From NCBI RefSeq assembly GCF_019973375.1, contig NZ_BPTV01000002.1:832564-896563 (forward strand): a DNA stretch of 64,000 bases, in the 5' to 3' direction. The notes below the pieces were generated by a model. That model worked only from the letters and a program-made list of their open reading frames with translations, had not been told where the DNA came from and made no database searches. Of the stretch, positions 1 through 8,928 are shown in pieces; within the stretch, counting starts at the first letter, position 1, and each line of letters starts with the position of its first letter. Origin of the DNA: Prevotella lacticifex. Lineage in GTDB: Bacteria > Bacteroidota > Bacteroidia > Bacteroidales > Bacteroidaceae. The position numbers and the translations under genes are program-made.

Positions 1-1464
1 CCAATTTCTTTGTCTGTCAGAGCACATCTCCGTCTTCATCTGCTGGAAGTACTTTTCCTGCTCGTCTCTCAATTTGTAGTGAGCCAGAGCTTGTGGCGCT
101 GTCAAATCCAGCCCGAGCGTTACAATGGCGACAAACCCTAAAAGTCTGAGTGAGTCGTTGTACTTCTTCTCGTTCTTCTCAAACGACACGACATGCCTTT
201 TCTTGTCCAGTTTTACGTCAAACATGCAGAAGTCCCTTTTGAGTGTCTCATCGTCAGGGGCTTCCTCTTTGCCATCAATCATCTGCTGAAGACTGCTTCT
301 CTGCCCTTCGACTTTCATGTCTATGTTGATTTGCCCCTCGCTTCTCCACGAGGGATTGAAGAACAGATTCAGGCGCATCTTGCTTGCTGTCTTTTCGGAC
401 TTGCCCTTTCCATGTACCTTGTAGTCAATGTCGTACTGTTTGTAATACAGCTTGCTGTCAAGGTCTATCTCCATTCCGTCCGGACGGACATTGAAGTCTC
501 CAAGGCTGTCTATTTTGTCGCTGATAAACTTGTGGCCGGTCTTCATACACATTATAGCGGGCTGGTCATGAAGAATGTTGTCCTCAAGGATTTGCACTGT
601 CCCATAGCCCCTGTCCGTTATCATTACGTAATTCGTAAAACCGGCACAGCGCAGGTCAGACTGGATGACACCCATAGTGCGTGAGTCAGGGATGTTACCG
701 GGAAACGACCTGTAATAGATGGGCATGTGGTTGCTGAGAGTATAGACTACAACTTCATTCGTCTGCGCCAAGGCAATGTTCTCCTTGTTGTGCCCCCAGC
801 GTATGTCGGCCAGACTGCTCCCGTAAGCCGACCTGCTTGTGGAGTCAACAGCACAGAGCTCCATCTTTCCAATTCTTTCTGAACGAAGGCGCAACAAGGC
901 CTGGCGGTCTTTCTCAGTGATTGACTGCGTAAGACGGGTGATGTCTCCCGGAGACATTTCGCGCGCGGACGGAGTCTTGGTGTATCTCTGCCAGCGAGCG
1001 AGCCTGCTGTAAGAATAGCTGGAAATATAGGGGAACATGGCAAGCGTCATGATGTCATCCACTTTCTCCTTGTTTCCCTCGAACACTTTCTCCAGATCCT
1101 CGCGTATCTTAGTCTTCTCCGCAACTCTTTCCATAAGCCACACGTCGCCATACAGACGGTTCTGCGCATCTCCATTGTAGGTGGGTCTCCCTGCTTTCCT
1201 CGTACTTGGCAAAGAGTCCAGTTCACTCAAATCCCATTCCTGTGGGAATAACAATTTCTTTCGCTCAGCAGGCGACATGTAGAGGTACACCTTGCCCGGA
1301 ATGAACTTCAGGCTTTCGGTCACTGTGCCTAAATGAATGCTTTTGTTCATGCGCTTACCGGTTGCCTCGTTCGTCACACGTGGACGTAGTGTAGCATATC
1401 TATATCCGTTATTGATGTGAAGCGTCACCTTGTGAGCAGTCTCATCGCTTATAGGTCTTGCCAT
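1..1464 (-). CDS. IS4-superfamily (IS1634-like) transposase, cut by window edge
   Basis: A reading frame of 488 codons runs without a stop from ATG at 1464 to the window edge, so the C-terminus is missing. The protein carries DDE transposase marks: a first aspartate in LCAVDSTSR, a second in MITDRGY, and a Y-x2-R-x3-E-x6-K signature (YKLRDEQEKYFQQMK) close to the edge. That signature is typical of IS4-superfamily transposases; the spacing and N-terminus suggest the IS1634 group, which is inference. The N-terminal part (MARPISDETAHKV) is likely DNA binding. It has its own promoter-like sequence at 1490-1520. The element lies just beyond a truncated hsdS fragment and may have caused that truncation. 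Terminal inverted repeats cannot be defined because the far end lies outside the window. Both the first and second acidic residues are present, so the enzyme may be active. Confidence 0.85.
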   Translation of the reverse strand, partial: MARPISDETAHKVTLHINNGYRYATLRPRVTNEATGKRMNKSIHLGTVTESLKFIPGKVYLYMSPAERKKLLFPQEWDLSELDSLPSTRKAGRPTYNGDAQNRLYGDVWLMERVAEKTKIREDLEKVFEGNKEKVDDIMTLAMFPYISSYSYSRLARWQRYTKTPSAREMSPGDITRLTQSITEKDRQALLRLRSERIGKMELCAVDSTSRSAYGSSLADIRWGHNKENIALAQTNEVVVYTLSNHMPIYYRSFPGNIPDSRTMGVIQSDLRCAGFTNYVMITDRGYGTVQILEDNILHDQPAIMCMKTGHKFISDKIDSLGDFNVRPDGMEIDLDSKLYYKQYDIDYKVHGKGKSEKTASKMRLNLFFNPSWRSEGQINIDMKVEGQRSSLQQMIDGKEEAPDDETLKRDFCMFDVKLDKKRHVVSFEKNEKKYNDSLRLLGFVAIVTLGLDLTAPQALAHYKLRDEQEKYFQQMKTEMCSDRQRNW

Positions 1465-1489
1465 TATACTATATCATTGATTACCGCTA

Positions 1490-1520
1490 CAAATGTAACA
1501 ATAATAAGTGAAATGGCAAA
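1490..1520 (-). promoter_or_regulatory. Promoter for the transposase
   Basis: On the minus strand a TACATTTG box (1490-1497) fits the Bacteroidetes -7 consensus TAnnTTTG. A TTTG at 1517-1520 lies 19 bases upstream as the -33 element. It sits 25 bases before the transposase ATG. Confidence 0.5.
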
Positions 1521-1604
1521 ACATAACAAACTAAATATTTACTGATTTATAGATAATTAGCTTTAGAGTGGGTATTATCGCTACAAATTAATCGAAAATT
1601 CAGA

Positions 1605-1799
1605 TTGTTGATGCAAGATGCATTTTTCCAGTACATGATGCAAGGTTCAAAAGGAAGCAAGATGCCAAGAGGTGATAAAAATCAAATTATGCACTATTCT
1701 GTTCCGACATTTTCTTCTTTGGAAGAAGCGAACATCGGAACTATAATAGTTGACATAGAGAGAAAAATACAAATCAATCGTCAGATAAATGATAATTTA
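1605..1799 (+). pseudogene. Truncated HsdS fragment (silent specificity cassette)
   Basis: This plus-strand stretch encodes the end of a type I specificity-subunit target-recognition domain followed by the start of the conserved spacer helix (IERKIQINRQINDNL). It resembles residues ~160-175 of the complete hsdS on the other strand. The homology stops at 1799, where the frame runs into the antisense of the end of the active hsdS. No N-terminal part remains, and the IS element begins about 140 bases upstream. It is most simply a silent or broken hsdS cassette. Its last 18 bases (1782-1799) repeat in inverted orientation inside the active hsdS at 2494-2511. Confidence 0.65.
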
Positions 1800-3030
1800 C
1801 CGTTGCCTGACCATTCATCAGTAGTGGTAACAGCTCTTTACGTTGCTTAGTCAACATAATTATCTCTTGATTATTAGCAACGACCTCATCAAATATTGGC
1901 TCTATATACTTAGCTAACATATTTGGCAAAGCTAATGAAGAAGGCAAAGCTATAGTGCTCTGACAAAGATGGTCTTGTGTTATATGGCCCATCGTAGTCT
2001 TTCTTGCTTCTGCCATTCTTTTGAAGATTCCAATATATTCAAGTATTTGAAAATAATAGAAGAAGCGAGGATAACCATTCTTCGATGTTACTTTGAAAAT
2101 ATGTTGGTTTAGTCCCCCTTTTCCATAAGCCCAGAGCATTATTTCTAATGATGCTGACCAAGAAAATAACACATCACCATCATAGACTTTAACGTCGTCA
2201 TTAATGTCAGATCTTACTCTTTCTGTTTCAGATGTAATGCCATCACGCATTTCTTTAATTTTGATAACAGGTAAATAGTTGTTATCAATCGGTCGAAATT
2301 TTTGACATGCCAATCCATTAGTATACTCTGCAATGTCAAGAAGAGACCCGCAATGCCACCCTTCAGGAATATATTTTCTCAATTTCTCATTCCATACCAT
2401 CTTACCACCGCTACTTTTATAAGGTTTCCCATTCTCGTCAGGAAAGTCAAACTGCACAAACCAATAATCGTAAAGCTGCTTCGCCATCGCCTCTAAATTA
2501 TCATTTATCTGCTTGTTGAGTTCAATCTTACGGTCGATGCTTGCGATAACTTTTGATATTCTTTTTTGCTCTTCTAATGGCGGTATAGGAAAAGCATACC
2601 CCGAGAGCAAATCGAATGTAATTTGAGGAAATGAACCAATTCTGTTTTCAGCCCTTCTTTGGAGAGTATCCAAGAAGGGTTGATTCGTTAAGCAGTAATA
2701 GAAATAATCAGAATCAACTTGGTCGTTAAACTTGCGTAGCACCATAAGTTTTGTTGAAACTACAAAGTCTTGACACTCAGTTGCCGTTACTTTTGCGAAT
2801 CTTCTATTTGCAGGGCGGATTTCGCTAAAAAGTAAATCGCCTGTTTTGATTGTTTTCTTGAATTGTCCCTTTAAATTGGCAACAGGTGTGAGTGCACCTT
2901 TGCCCATTACCCCATTATAAACATCTGAGGTATTAATTGCTATAAGAAAATCTTTATCAAATTTATGTGTTTCAGATACGGTGTGTACGATGTCACCAAT
3001 TCTTAAAATATTAAATTTTTCTTTTTTCAT
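1774..3030 (-). CDS. hsdS: Type I restriction-modification specificity subunit HsdS
   Basis: The 418-residue protein has the two-half design of HsdS: a first target-recognition domain (about residues 1-150), a conserved helical spacer (PLEEQKRISKVIASIDRKIE, then KQINDNLEAMAKQLYDYWF) at about 150-190, and a second recognition domain ending in a second helical segment (RKELLPLLMNGQ). HsdS selects the asymmetric DNA target for the HsdM methylase and HsdR nuclease. It is the last gene of the hsdR-hsdM-rhuM-hsdS operon, 22 bases after rhuM. Its last seven residues (NYHLSDD) are encoded by the antisense of the convergent fragment's spacer, so its C-terminus looks rearranged. The length is normal for the family. 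The low G+C of the whole hsd operon compared with the core genes suggests transfer. Confidence 0.92.
   Translation of the reverse strand: MKKEKFNILRIGDIVHTVSETHKFDKDFLIAINTSDVYNGVMGKGALTPVANLKGQFKKTIKTGDLLFSEIRPANRRFAKVTATECQDFVVSTKLMVLRKFNDQVDSDYFYYCLTNQPFLDTLQRRAENRIGSFPQITFDLLSGYAFPIPPLEEQKRISKVIASIDRKIELNKQINDNLEAMAKQLYDYWFVQFDFPDENGKPYKSSGGKMVWNEKLRKYIPEGWHCGSLLDIAEYTNGLACQKFRPIDNNYLPVIKIKEMRDGITSETERVRSDINDDVKVYDGDVLFSWSASLEIMLWAYGKGGLNQHIFKVTSKNGYPRFFYYFQILEYIGIFKRMAEARKTTMGHITQDHLCQSTIALPSSLALPNMLAKYIEPIFDEVVANNQEIIMLTKQRKELLPLLMNGQATVNYHLSDD
1782..2511. repeat. 18-bp inverted repeat linking the two hsdS copies
   Basis: The 18-mer CAGATAAATGATAATTTA occurs on the plus strand at 1782-1799 and on the minus strand at 2494-2511. 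Both copies sit at the INDNL codons of the hsdS spacer helix. Inversion between them would exchange the DNA-recognition halves attached to the two ends. No recombinase gene is seen beside it in this window. Confidence 0.7.
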
Positions 3031-3052
3031 TTCTTAGTTTAATGACAACTTT

Positions 3053-4045
3053 TTATTCATCCCCCAGCAATCCTCTCACTTGTTTATCAAAATCCGAGTC
3101 TATCTTCTGCGTCTTGTTGAAGATATCGTATTCTTGTTCTGCTTTGACTTTAGCTTCTGCAGCAGAAATCTTTCCCTTGTCAGGCAAGATGTGGTAGTTT
3201 CGGAATTCCAAGAACTTATTGACACTGGCTGAGAACTGATCCATCGTGAAGGTGTTCTCACGCTCTATGAGATCCTCTATGTAGTCGAAGAAGCCAGTTA
3301 CAGCACGTTCCAAACGTTTAATCTGTTCAGGCTGCAAGTAGTTTTTTGCTATGCTGACATCAGACTTCAAGACCCTGCCATCGGGTGCATGCTTCCATGT
3401 TGTTAACCCCATGTGGTCTTTTGTATGATCCGCCCGCGTGTATATGATTTCAGCTGCCGTCATACCAGTGATGGCATAATGGAAACGATTTTGAATCATG
3501 GCATAGAAATCGCGGGTCGTCGGAGAAGTCTTGTCATAGTCGGTGCTGCACTCCGCATAAATGTCCGTAATCTGCTGCCATATACGGCGCTCACTCGCAC
3601 GGATGGAACGCACACGTTCAAGCAATTCACGGAAGTAGTCTTTACCGAACACGGCAGTACCCTGCTTGAGCCTATCGTCGTCAAGGGCAAATCCCTTTGT
3701 GATATATTCCTTCAACACCGACGTTGCCCACTGGCGGAATTTCGTGGCCTTGATGGAATTGACACGGTAGCCGACAGAAATAATAGCATCGAGATTATAG
3801 AGTGTTGTTTGATATTTTTTCCCATCAGCGGCAGTTAGTGCATTTTTTGCACATACTGATTCTTGCCTTAGCTCTCCTGAGTCGAAGATGTTTTTCAAGT
3901 GCTTGGTAATCACGGACCTATCCACCCCAAAGAGCTGTGCCATAGCCTTCTGGGTACACCATATTGTACCATCCTTTACAATAACTTGTACCTTGCCCTG
4001 CTCGTCGGGCATGCTGTAAAGCAGAAACTGTATCTCGTTTTCCAT
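3053..4045 (-). CDS. rhuM: RhuM (virulence) family protein
   Basis: This 330-residue protein matches the RhuM family by its N-terminal region: WCTQKAMAQLFGVDRSVITK, a helix-turn-helix-like segment, then LYNLDAIISVGYRVNS and FRQWATSVLKEYITKGF. Family members are often found inside bacterial type I restriction operons or on genomic islands; their biochemical role is not established. The name comes from a Salmonella pathogenicity-island gene. Here it lies between hsdM (1-base gap) and hsdS (22-base gap), so it must be co-transcribed with them. The N-terminal part suggests nucleic-acid binding. The C-terminal half (from about residue 190) contains a Fic/DOC-like helical region (TAAEIIYTRADHTKDHMGL), but no clear HPFx motif is visible. 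Full length for the family. Confidence 0.85.
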   Translation of the reverse strand: MENEIQFLLYSMPDEQGKVQVIVKDGTIWCTQKAMAQLFGVDRSVITKHLKNIFDSGELRQESVCAKNALTAADGKKYQTTLYNLDAIISVGYRVNSIKATKFRQWATSVLKEYITKGFALDDDRLKQGTAVFGKDYFRELLERVRSIRASERRIWQQITDIYAECSTDYDKTSPTTRDFYAMIQNRFHYAITGMTAAEIIYTRADHTKDHMGLTTWKHAPDGRVLKSDVSIAKNYLQPEQIKRLERAVTGFFDYIEDLIERENTFTMDQFSASVNKFLEFRNYHILPDKGKISAAEAKVKAEQEYDIFNKTQKIDSDFDKQVRGLLGDE

Positions 4046-4046
4046 T

Positions 4047-5711
4047 TTATTCGCCTTTTACATCCTCGTTGAATTTTAGACTTGCCAGTTGCTTCATGAT
4101 CTCTTCCTCAAGCTTATGGCTTTCCTCAAACTGCTTTGCAAGCGTCGATTTGTATTCTGTCATTCTACGGTTGAACTCTTCCTCGGTGATATCAACGTAG
4201 TCAATCTTGATGTCGAAGTATTGTCCGGCAGAAAAGCTATACTTCTTTTCCTTAATCTCATCAAGCGATACCACCTTAGAGAAATCATCAACATCTTCCA
4301 TATTACGGAAAGTGTTCACGATTTTGTCCTCGTCAGCAGTACTGAGCACTGTCCGCTGGTTCTTGTCAACCTTTTCTGTCGTTCCGAGCTTGGAGGCATC
4401 TATCAGAATGACCTTGTCGTCCTTCTTGCCTTTATCGATAAAGACCACGCTGACATTGGTGCCCGTGTTGGCGAAGATATTGGAAGGCATAGAGACAACC
4501 CCACGCAGCCACCCCTTGTCCACCAACTTCTTTCGGATGGCCAATGGTATCTTTGCTGATGCGGTGAGAAAACCGGTCGGCACGACAACAGCCGCCTTAC
4601 CTGTGTCTTTCAGAATATAGAGAATATGCTGAATGAAGACAAGATATATCTCCATCTTTTGCTTGTCACCCTTTGGCACGTTTGGGATGCCCGCAAAGAA
4701 TCGGTCGGTGTTTTTGAATGCGGCGTTTGTAACCGTCTGACTAAAGTCCTCTTTGAACGGAGGATTACTGACAACATAATCAAACATCTTATCGAACGTG
4801 CCGTCCTTGCGCTCATGTCCCCAGTCTATCAGTGAATCTCCTTGAATGACATTTGGCAATGATGAGACGAGATTGTTGAGGATCAGGTTCAGCCGTAGCA
4901 TCGTCGTTGACTTCTGGCTCTGATCCTGTGTAAATATAGAGCAGTTTGCCTCACCTATCTGATGGGCCAAAGCCATCACGAGCGTACCTGTTCCTGCCGT
5001 AGGGTCGCAGGTTGCAGCACTATGGATAGTCTCATCCGGCGAAACAAGTAGACGAGCCATGATCGTCGCCACGGCATGAGGTGTGAAATACTCTCCATAT
5101 TTTCCACTGTCTTTATTGTAGTCGCTGACAAGATACTCAAATACTGTTGAGAAGAAGTCGTACTTCTGATGGAAAATATCCTCAAAGTTGAAGGTGGTCA
5201 GGTTGTTGATGAGCGCACGGGCAAAGTCATCGCGCTTGTCGGGATCCGTAACATAGTTTGTCAACGACTCCAACAGCGCAACACTGCTCTTCCCGGATGT
5301 CTTGACACTGAACTTATCGGCATTGAGCTGACCGAGCGAAACCATAGTATTGTCAAAGACGCTGGAGAAATCGCCCTCGTTCATGCGATTATACAGATTC
5401 GCTATCAGATGTTCCGGCTTTAGCTTGGGTGTATCGGCTGGCAGATAGTCCCAAACATCCTCACGCTCCTCATCGGTCATAGCAGTATAAGCACTCTCCC
5501 AATGAGCAGCTTCGTTAAAACGCGAGCGATACTCTTCATTCTGAATGTGCTTTAACTCATAACCGAACTTATCGTTGAGGAACTTATACAGGAACATCTG
5601 TACGACAATTTTATACTCATTGCCGTCACCGCTCAATCCGTTGTTTCCGCAAGTGGCGCGTAGCGCGTCGATAAGGTCTTCTGTTTTCTTTATTATATCT
5701 GATGTGCTCAT
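4047..5711 (-). CDS. hsdM: Type I restriction-modification methyltransferase subunit HsdM
   Basis: HsdM methylates adenine N6 in the target chosen by HsdS, using S-adenosylmethionine. The 554-residue protein shows the N-terminal helical HsdM domain (about 1-150). The SAM-binding motif I is at about residue 230 (DPTAGTGTLVMA) and the catalytic N6-adenine motif IV NPPF at about 315. A sequence typical of HsdM (YGEYFTPHAVATIMARLL) precedes motif I. The start codon overlaps the stop of hsdR by one base (TAATG), and the stop is followed by rhuM after a single base, which indicates translational coupling. All key motifs are present, so the enzyme is expected to be active. Confidence 0.96.
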   Translation of the reverse strand: MSTSDIIKKTEDLIDALRATCGNNGLSGDGNEYKIVVQMFLYKFLNDKFGYELKHIQNEEYRSRFNEAAHWESAYTAMTDEEREDVWDYLPADTPKLKPEHLIANLYNRMNEGDFSSVFDNTMVSLGQLNADKFSVKTSGKSSVALLESLTNYVTDPDKRDDFARALINNLTTFNFEDIFHQKYDFFSTVFEYLVSDYNKDSGKYGEYFTPHAVATIMARLLVSPDETIHSAATCDPTAGTGTLVMALAHQIGEANCSIFTQDQSQKSTTMLRLNLILNNLVSSLPNVIQGDSLIDWGHERKDGTFDKMFDYVVSNPPFKEDFSQTVTNAAFKNTDRFFAGIPNVPKGDKQKMEIYLVFIQHILYILKDTGKAAVVVPTGFLTASAKIPLAIRKKLVDKGWLRGVVSMPSNIFANTGTNVSVVFIDKGKKDDKVILIDASKLGTTEKVDKNQRTVLSTADEDKIVNTFRNMEDVDDFSKVVSLDEIKEKKYSFSAGQYFDIKIDYVDITEEEFNRRMTEYKSTLAKQFEESHKLEEEIMKQLASLKFNEDVKGE

Positions 5712-8700
5712 TAAAATCTCTTATATTGATGTTCGTACTCGTTGGTAATAATCCCTGCCAAATATCTGCGGTCGGCAGGCGTTGCTTTGACTTCCATCTT
5801 ATGAAGTATCTGCGTAATGCAATTCTTCACCTGATCAGTGAAAAACGGGACGTTGTTGATGAGGTCCAAATTATTCAACAACATTGTGTCAATATTGTCT
5901 TTCATCGTGTTGAGTGCAAAACATGTTTCCACTTCCGAGGGAGAGATAATCACCTTGCCTGTCGACTTTTGTTCCCTGATAATACGTTTGTGGGCTCTGA
6001 CAAACTTGGCATCTCCCTTGTATTTCTTTTGTAGGGCAGCATTATGTTTGTTGATTTCCTTGATTTTCGCCATCATGTCGTCCATAAATCCGATGTCTTC
6101 CTTTGCCTCTGCAACATTGGATGGCTCAAAGCCTTTCTTTCTGAAGTACTTTTTTATCTCGTCGAGGAGGGAGACATAATCGTCATCGTCTTGGTCGATA
6201 TTTTCAGCCAATTCATCCGATAGTGCACGCTTCTTATATTGCAACTCGCTCTTCAAGTTGTCGTTGATGACCAGTTCTCCGCTTCCTTTCTTATGGAACT
6301 TGAATTCTATCGTGCCCAATGCTTCATTGACCATAGAGGCCACCTCTGCCTCATGGTTGAAAACATCCTTCAGATTGAGGTTACTGATACGGTCGTTGAC
6401 CACTTTCAGCAGATTGTTGATATTGCCGGGTTGCATGGCCTTCACTTTCGCCTTCAGTTCTTCTGAGCCAAAAGTACGGACTTCATTCCATGTGGCTTTG
6501 GCTTCTTCAAGCTTATGCCGGATGATAATCAGTTTGTCGTGATCCTCAATATCTTCCATCTGCTGGGCAAACTCCTCCGCATTGTCGGTAGTGTAGTCAA
6601 AGAGAACCTCCTGAACATCCCTCATCGTTTCCTTGATTTCCTCTTCTGAAACCATAGCGTGCTCGACGCTCGCATCCTCAGACTGTCCTGTGTCGAACTT
6701 GCCAAGTTCTGCCGCATAGGCGTTGTTGATGTCGTTGAAGTTCTGCCTGATATCGGCGAAATCGACTACATATCCAAATCGAATATCCTTGTACGGCCTG
6801 TTCACACGTGTGAGTGCCTGAAGAAGATTGTGGTCTTTCAACTTACGGCCAAGGTACAATCGCTTCAGACGTGGCGCGTCAAAACCTGTCAAGAGCATAT
6901 TATTGACTATCAGCAAATCAGGCTCTGCCTTCTTTCGAAATTGCAGCGAGATATTAGCCCGCTTCTCTTTGTCGTAATAATCGTGCAAAATCAGCTCTAC
7001 CTTCAAACCCGACGTATCTTTGTTGGGCATGGTTCCGTCGTCTTCAGGAATGACTGTCCCAATCTTAGGCACATAGGTGTAATGTCCGTCCTCGTCCTTA
7101 TGTGTTCCCATCTTATACAGACGGAACATCATGCGGGCCTGTCTGTTCGTCTCACATACGATCATGCCGCCAAGCGACGTATCATCCATTTGCAAGCGGA
7201 AGCGTTTGAAGTCGTTGACGATATAATCGAGCAAAGCCCCCACATACCTTTCATTCTCAATAATGGTTTGCCTCTTAATATCCTCCTTCTTAACCTTTAT
7301 TGTCTCTTCGAGGTCAGACCATATTTCTTGTAAGCGCAGCCGATAGCTGGTCTCTATATCTTCGCGCATCATGCGCTTGGTAAAGCCATCCTCAATAGAG
7401 CGATTGTAATAATAGGTGCTGATATAGTTGCCAAAGACATCCGTGGTCTTTCGTTCCTCCCCGATAAGTGGTGTGCCGGTCAAGGCGATACGAATGGCCT
7501 TCGGGTCGCTTTCAAACAGGCGGCTGAGGAATGAGCCTTTGGGGTTGTAGTCGCGATGTGCTTCATCAAGGAAATATACCCGTTGGATGTTCGTGGCATA
7601 TTTAGAGACGTTAATCTTACCGTCAGAATCTTTCAGTTTCTGAATATTGACGACGATTATCTCATGTTCGCCCGTGTTGTTCTCCTGTGCCTTTTCGTTA
7701 CTGAAAGTATTCATCAGCTCATCGCGATTCTCCACGTTGATGACATGCAAGCCACGGTTGGAGAACTCTGTCGTAGCCTGTTCCATCAAATCAAGACGGT
7801 CAACGAAAAAGTAGAATTTGGGAATGACATGCTTTTTTGTAAAATAGTCGGTGAGCACGCGTGTGGCAAAATAAGAGAGAGCCGTCTTTCCGGAGCCTTG
7901 TGTATGCCATATGATACCACTTTGCTTACCGTCATCAATGGTCTTGCGAATAGCCTGCGTGCCGAATAATTGAGGATAGCGCATTACATGTTTTTGGAGG
8001 ACATGTTTTTGCGTGTCTTCATCAATATAATCGAGATAGACAAAACCATAGCGCAGTAAATAGAGAAGACGATCCCTGGAGCACAAGGACGTGATAATCC
8101 TATTAGTTGGTGTCGTCGGATTCTTGTCCGTCTCGTACTCGGGGGAGGATTTCAGCACAATATTATTGTTGTCCTTAAGAATATAATTCTCAGTTTCTTC
8201 CTTCAAGGGCAAGTAATTGAAGTCCTTGTAGAAGTCGGCGTTTTCTTCGCGAAACACATTGAAGTGCATTCGCTTCTTATCAATACAACCGTAGAATGCG
8301 CCTTGTACAGGCTTGGGTGTGGTAAAGTCATACTCCTTGTTGTCTGAGAATATCATCAACTGTGTAAGGTTGATGAACCTGCGAAACTTGGGATTGGGGA
8401 GACGCTGGTCGTTCATGCGGTGGAGTTCAACAAGTATTCCTCCTTTGTTGTTGGGCTTCTTCACCTCGATAAAGACAAGTGGCAAACCATTAATTAGCAA
8501 CGTAATATCAGGGCGGAACTCATCACCTCCATTTATGCATGGCATTTCGGTCACACAAGCCCAGTCGTTAGCTTCAGGATGCTCAAAGTCAATAAACTTA
8601 GTACCGCTATTAGACGAGATTATCTTGTAGAACTCACGGCCCAAGTCTTCATTGTTCAGCTTATTACGTATATCGCCGAGCAGTAGGCTGATGGACTCTT

Positions 8701-8869
8701 CTGGCAACTGAGGATTGAATTTTCTTATCTGTCTATAGAAAATATCCTTGGCAATGTTTGTCTCCGGGTCAAGGTCTAGCTCCTTTAACGCATGATAAGT
8801 ATAGCCGATGCGCGTAAGGTGCATCAGTGCCGGGAACTTAACTCGCGTATTCTCATTAAAACCTGCCAT
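5711..8869 (-). CDS. hsdR: Type I restriction endonuclease subunit HsdR
   Basis: HsdR is the ATP-dependent translocase and nuclease of the type I complex. The N-terminal nuclease domain has the PD-(D/E)xK core (RPDITLLINGLPLVFIEVKK). The SF2 helicase motor follows, with Walker A in TQGSGKTALS, motif II DEAHR and motif III LTGTP. A long helical C-terminus contacts HsdM. I place the start at ATG 8869 (MAGFNENTRVKF), giving 1,052 residues, rather than at the upstream ATG at 8983. The downstream start has a purine-rich ribosome site (AAAGGTAG) and lies behind a promoter-like box at 8897-8928 that the longer form would include. The stop overlaps the hsdM start. No frameshift is visible, so this appears intact. 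Confidence 0.95.
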   Translation of the reverse strand: MAGFNENTRVKFPALMHLTRIGYTYHALKELDLDPETNIAKDIFYRQIRKFNPQLPEESISLLLGDIRNKLNNEDLGREFYKIISSNSGTKFIDFEHPEANDWACVTEMPCINGGDEFRPDITLLINGLPLVFIEVKKPNNKGGILVELHRMNDQRLPNPKFRRFINLTQLMIFSDNKEYDFTTPKPVQGAFYGCIDKKRMHFNVFREENADFYKDFNYLPLKEETENYILKDNNNIVLKSSPEYETDKNPTTPTNRIITSLCSRDRLLYLLRYGFVYLDYIDEDTQKHVLQKHVMRYPQLFGTQAIRKTIDDGKQSGIIWHTQGSGKTALSYFATRVLTDYFTKKHVIPKFYFFVDRLDLMEQATTEFSNRGLHVINVENRDELMNTFSNEKAQENNTGEHEIIVVNIQKLKDSDGKINVSKYATNIQRVYFLDEAHRDYNPKGSFLSRLFESDPKAIRIALTGTPLIGEERKTTDVFGNYISTYYYNRSIEDGFTKRMMREDIETSYRLRLQEIWSDLEETIKVKKEDIKRQTIIENERYVGALLDYIVNDFKRFRLQMDDTSLGGMIVCETNRQARMMFRLYKMGTHKDEDGHYTYVPKIGTVIPEDDGTMPNKDTSGLKVELILHDYYDKEKRANISLQFRKKAEPDLLIVNNMLLTGFDAPRLKRLYLGRKLKDHNLLQALTRVNRPYKDIRFGYVVDFADIRQNFNDINNAYAAELGKFDTGQSEDASVEHAMVSEEEIKETMRDVQEVLFDYTTDNAEEFAQQMEDIEDHDKLIIIRHKLEEAKATWNEVRTFGSEELKAKVKAMQPGNINNLLKVVNDRISNLNLKDVFNHEAEVASMVNEALGTIEFKFHKKGSGELVINDNLKSELQYKKRALSDELAENIDQDDDDYVSLLDEIKKYFRKKGFEPSNVAEAKEDIGFMDDMMAKIKEINKHNAALQKKYKGDAKFVRAHKRIIREQKSTGKVIISPSEVETCFALNTMKDNIDTMLLNNLDLINNVPFFTDQVKNCITQILHKMEVKATPADRRYLAGIITNEYEHQYKRF

Positions 8870-8896
8870 ATCTACCTTTATGTATTGTTCAATATG

Positions 8897-8928
8897 CAAA
8901 TTTAATGATTTTATTTGAATTCGTGAAA
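8897..8928 (-). promoter_or_regulatory. Promoter of the hsd operon
   Basis: Minus-strand TAAATTTG at 8897-8904 fits the Bacteroidetes -7 box; a TTTC at about 8925-8928 in the -33 position differs from TTTG by one base. It lies 28 bases before the preferred hsdR start. Confidence 0.45.

Noticed and set aside
193..684. Plus-strand open frame across the first kilobase
   Set aside because: It is the antisense shadow of the minus-strand transposase, which shows a complete DDE/YREK motif set.
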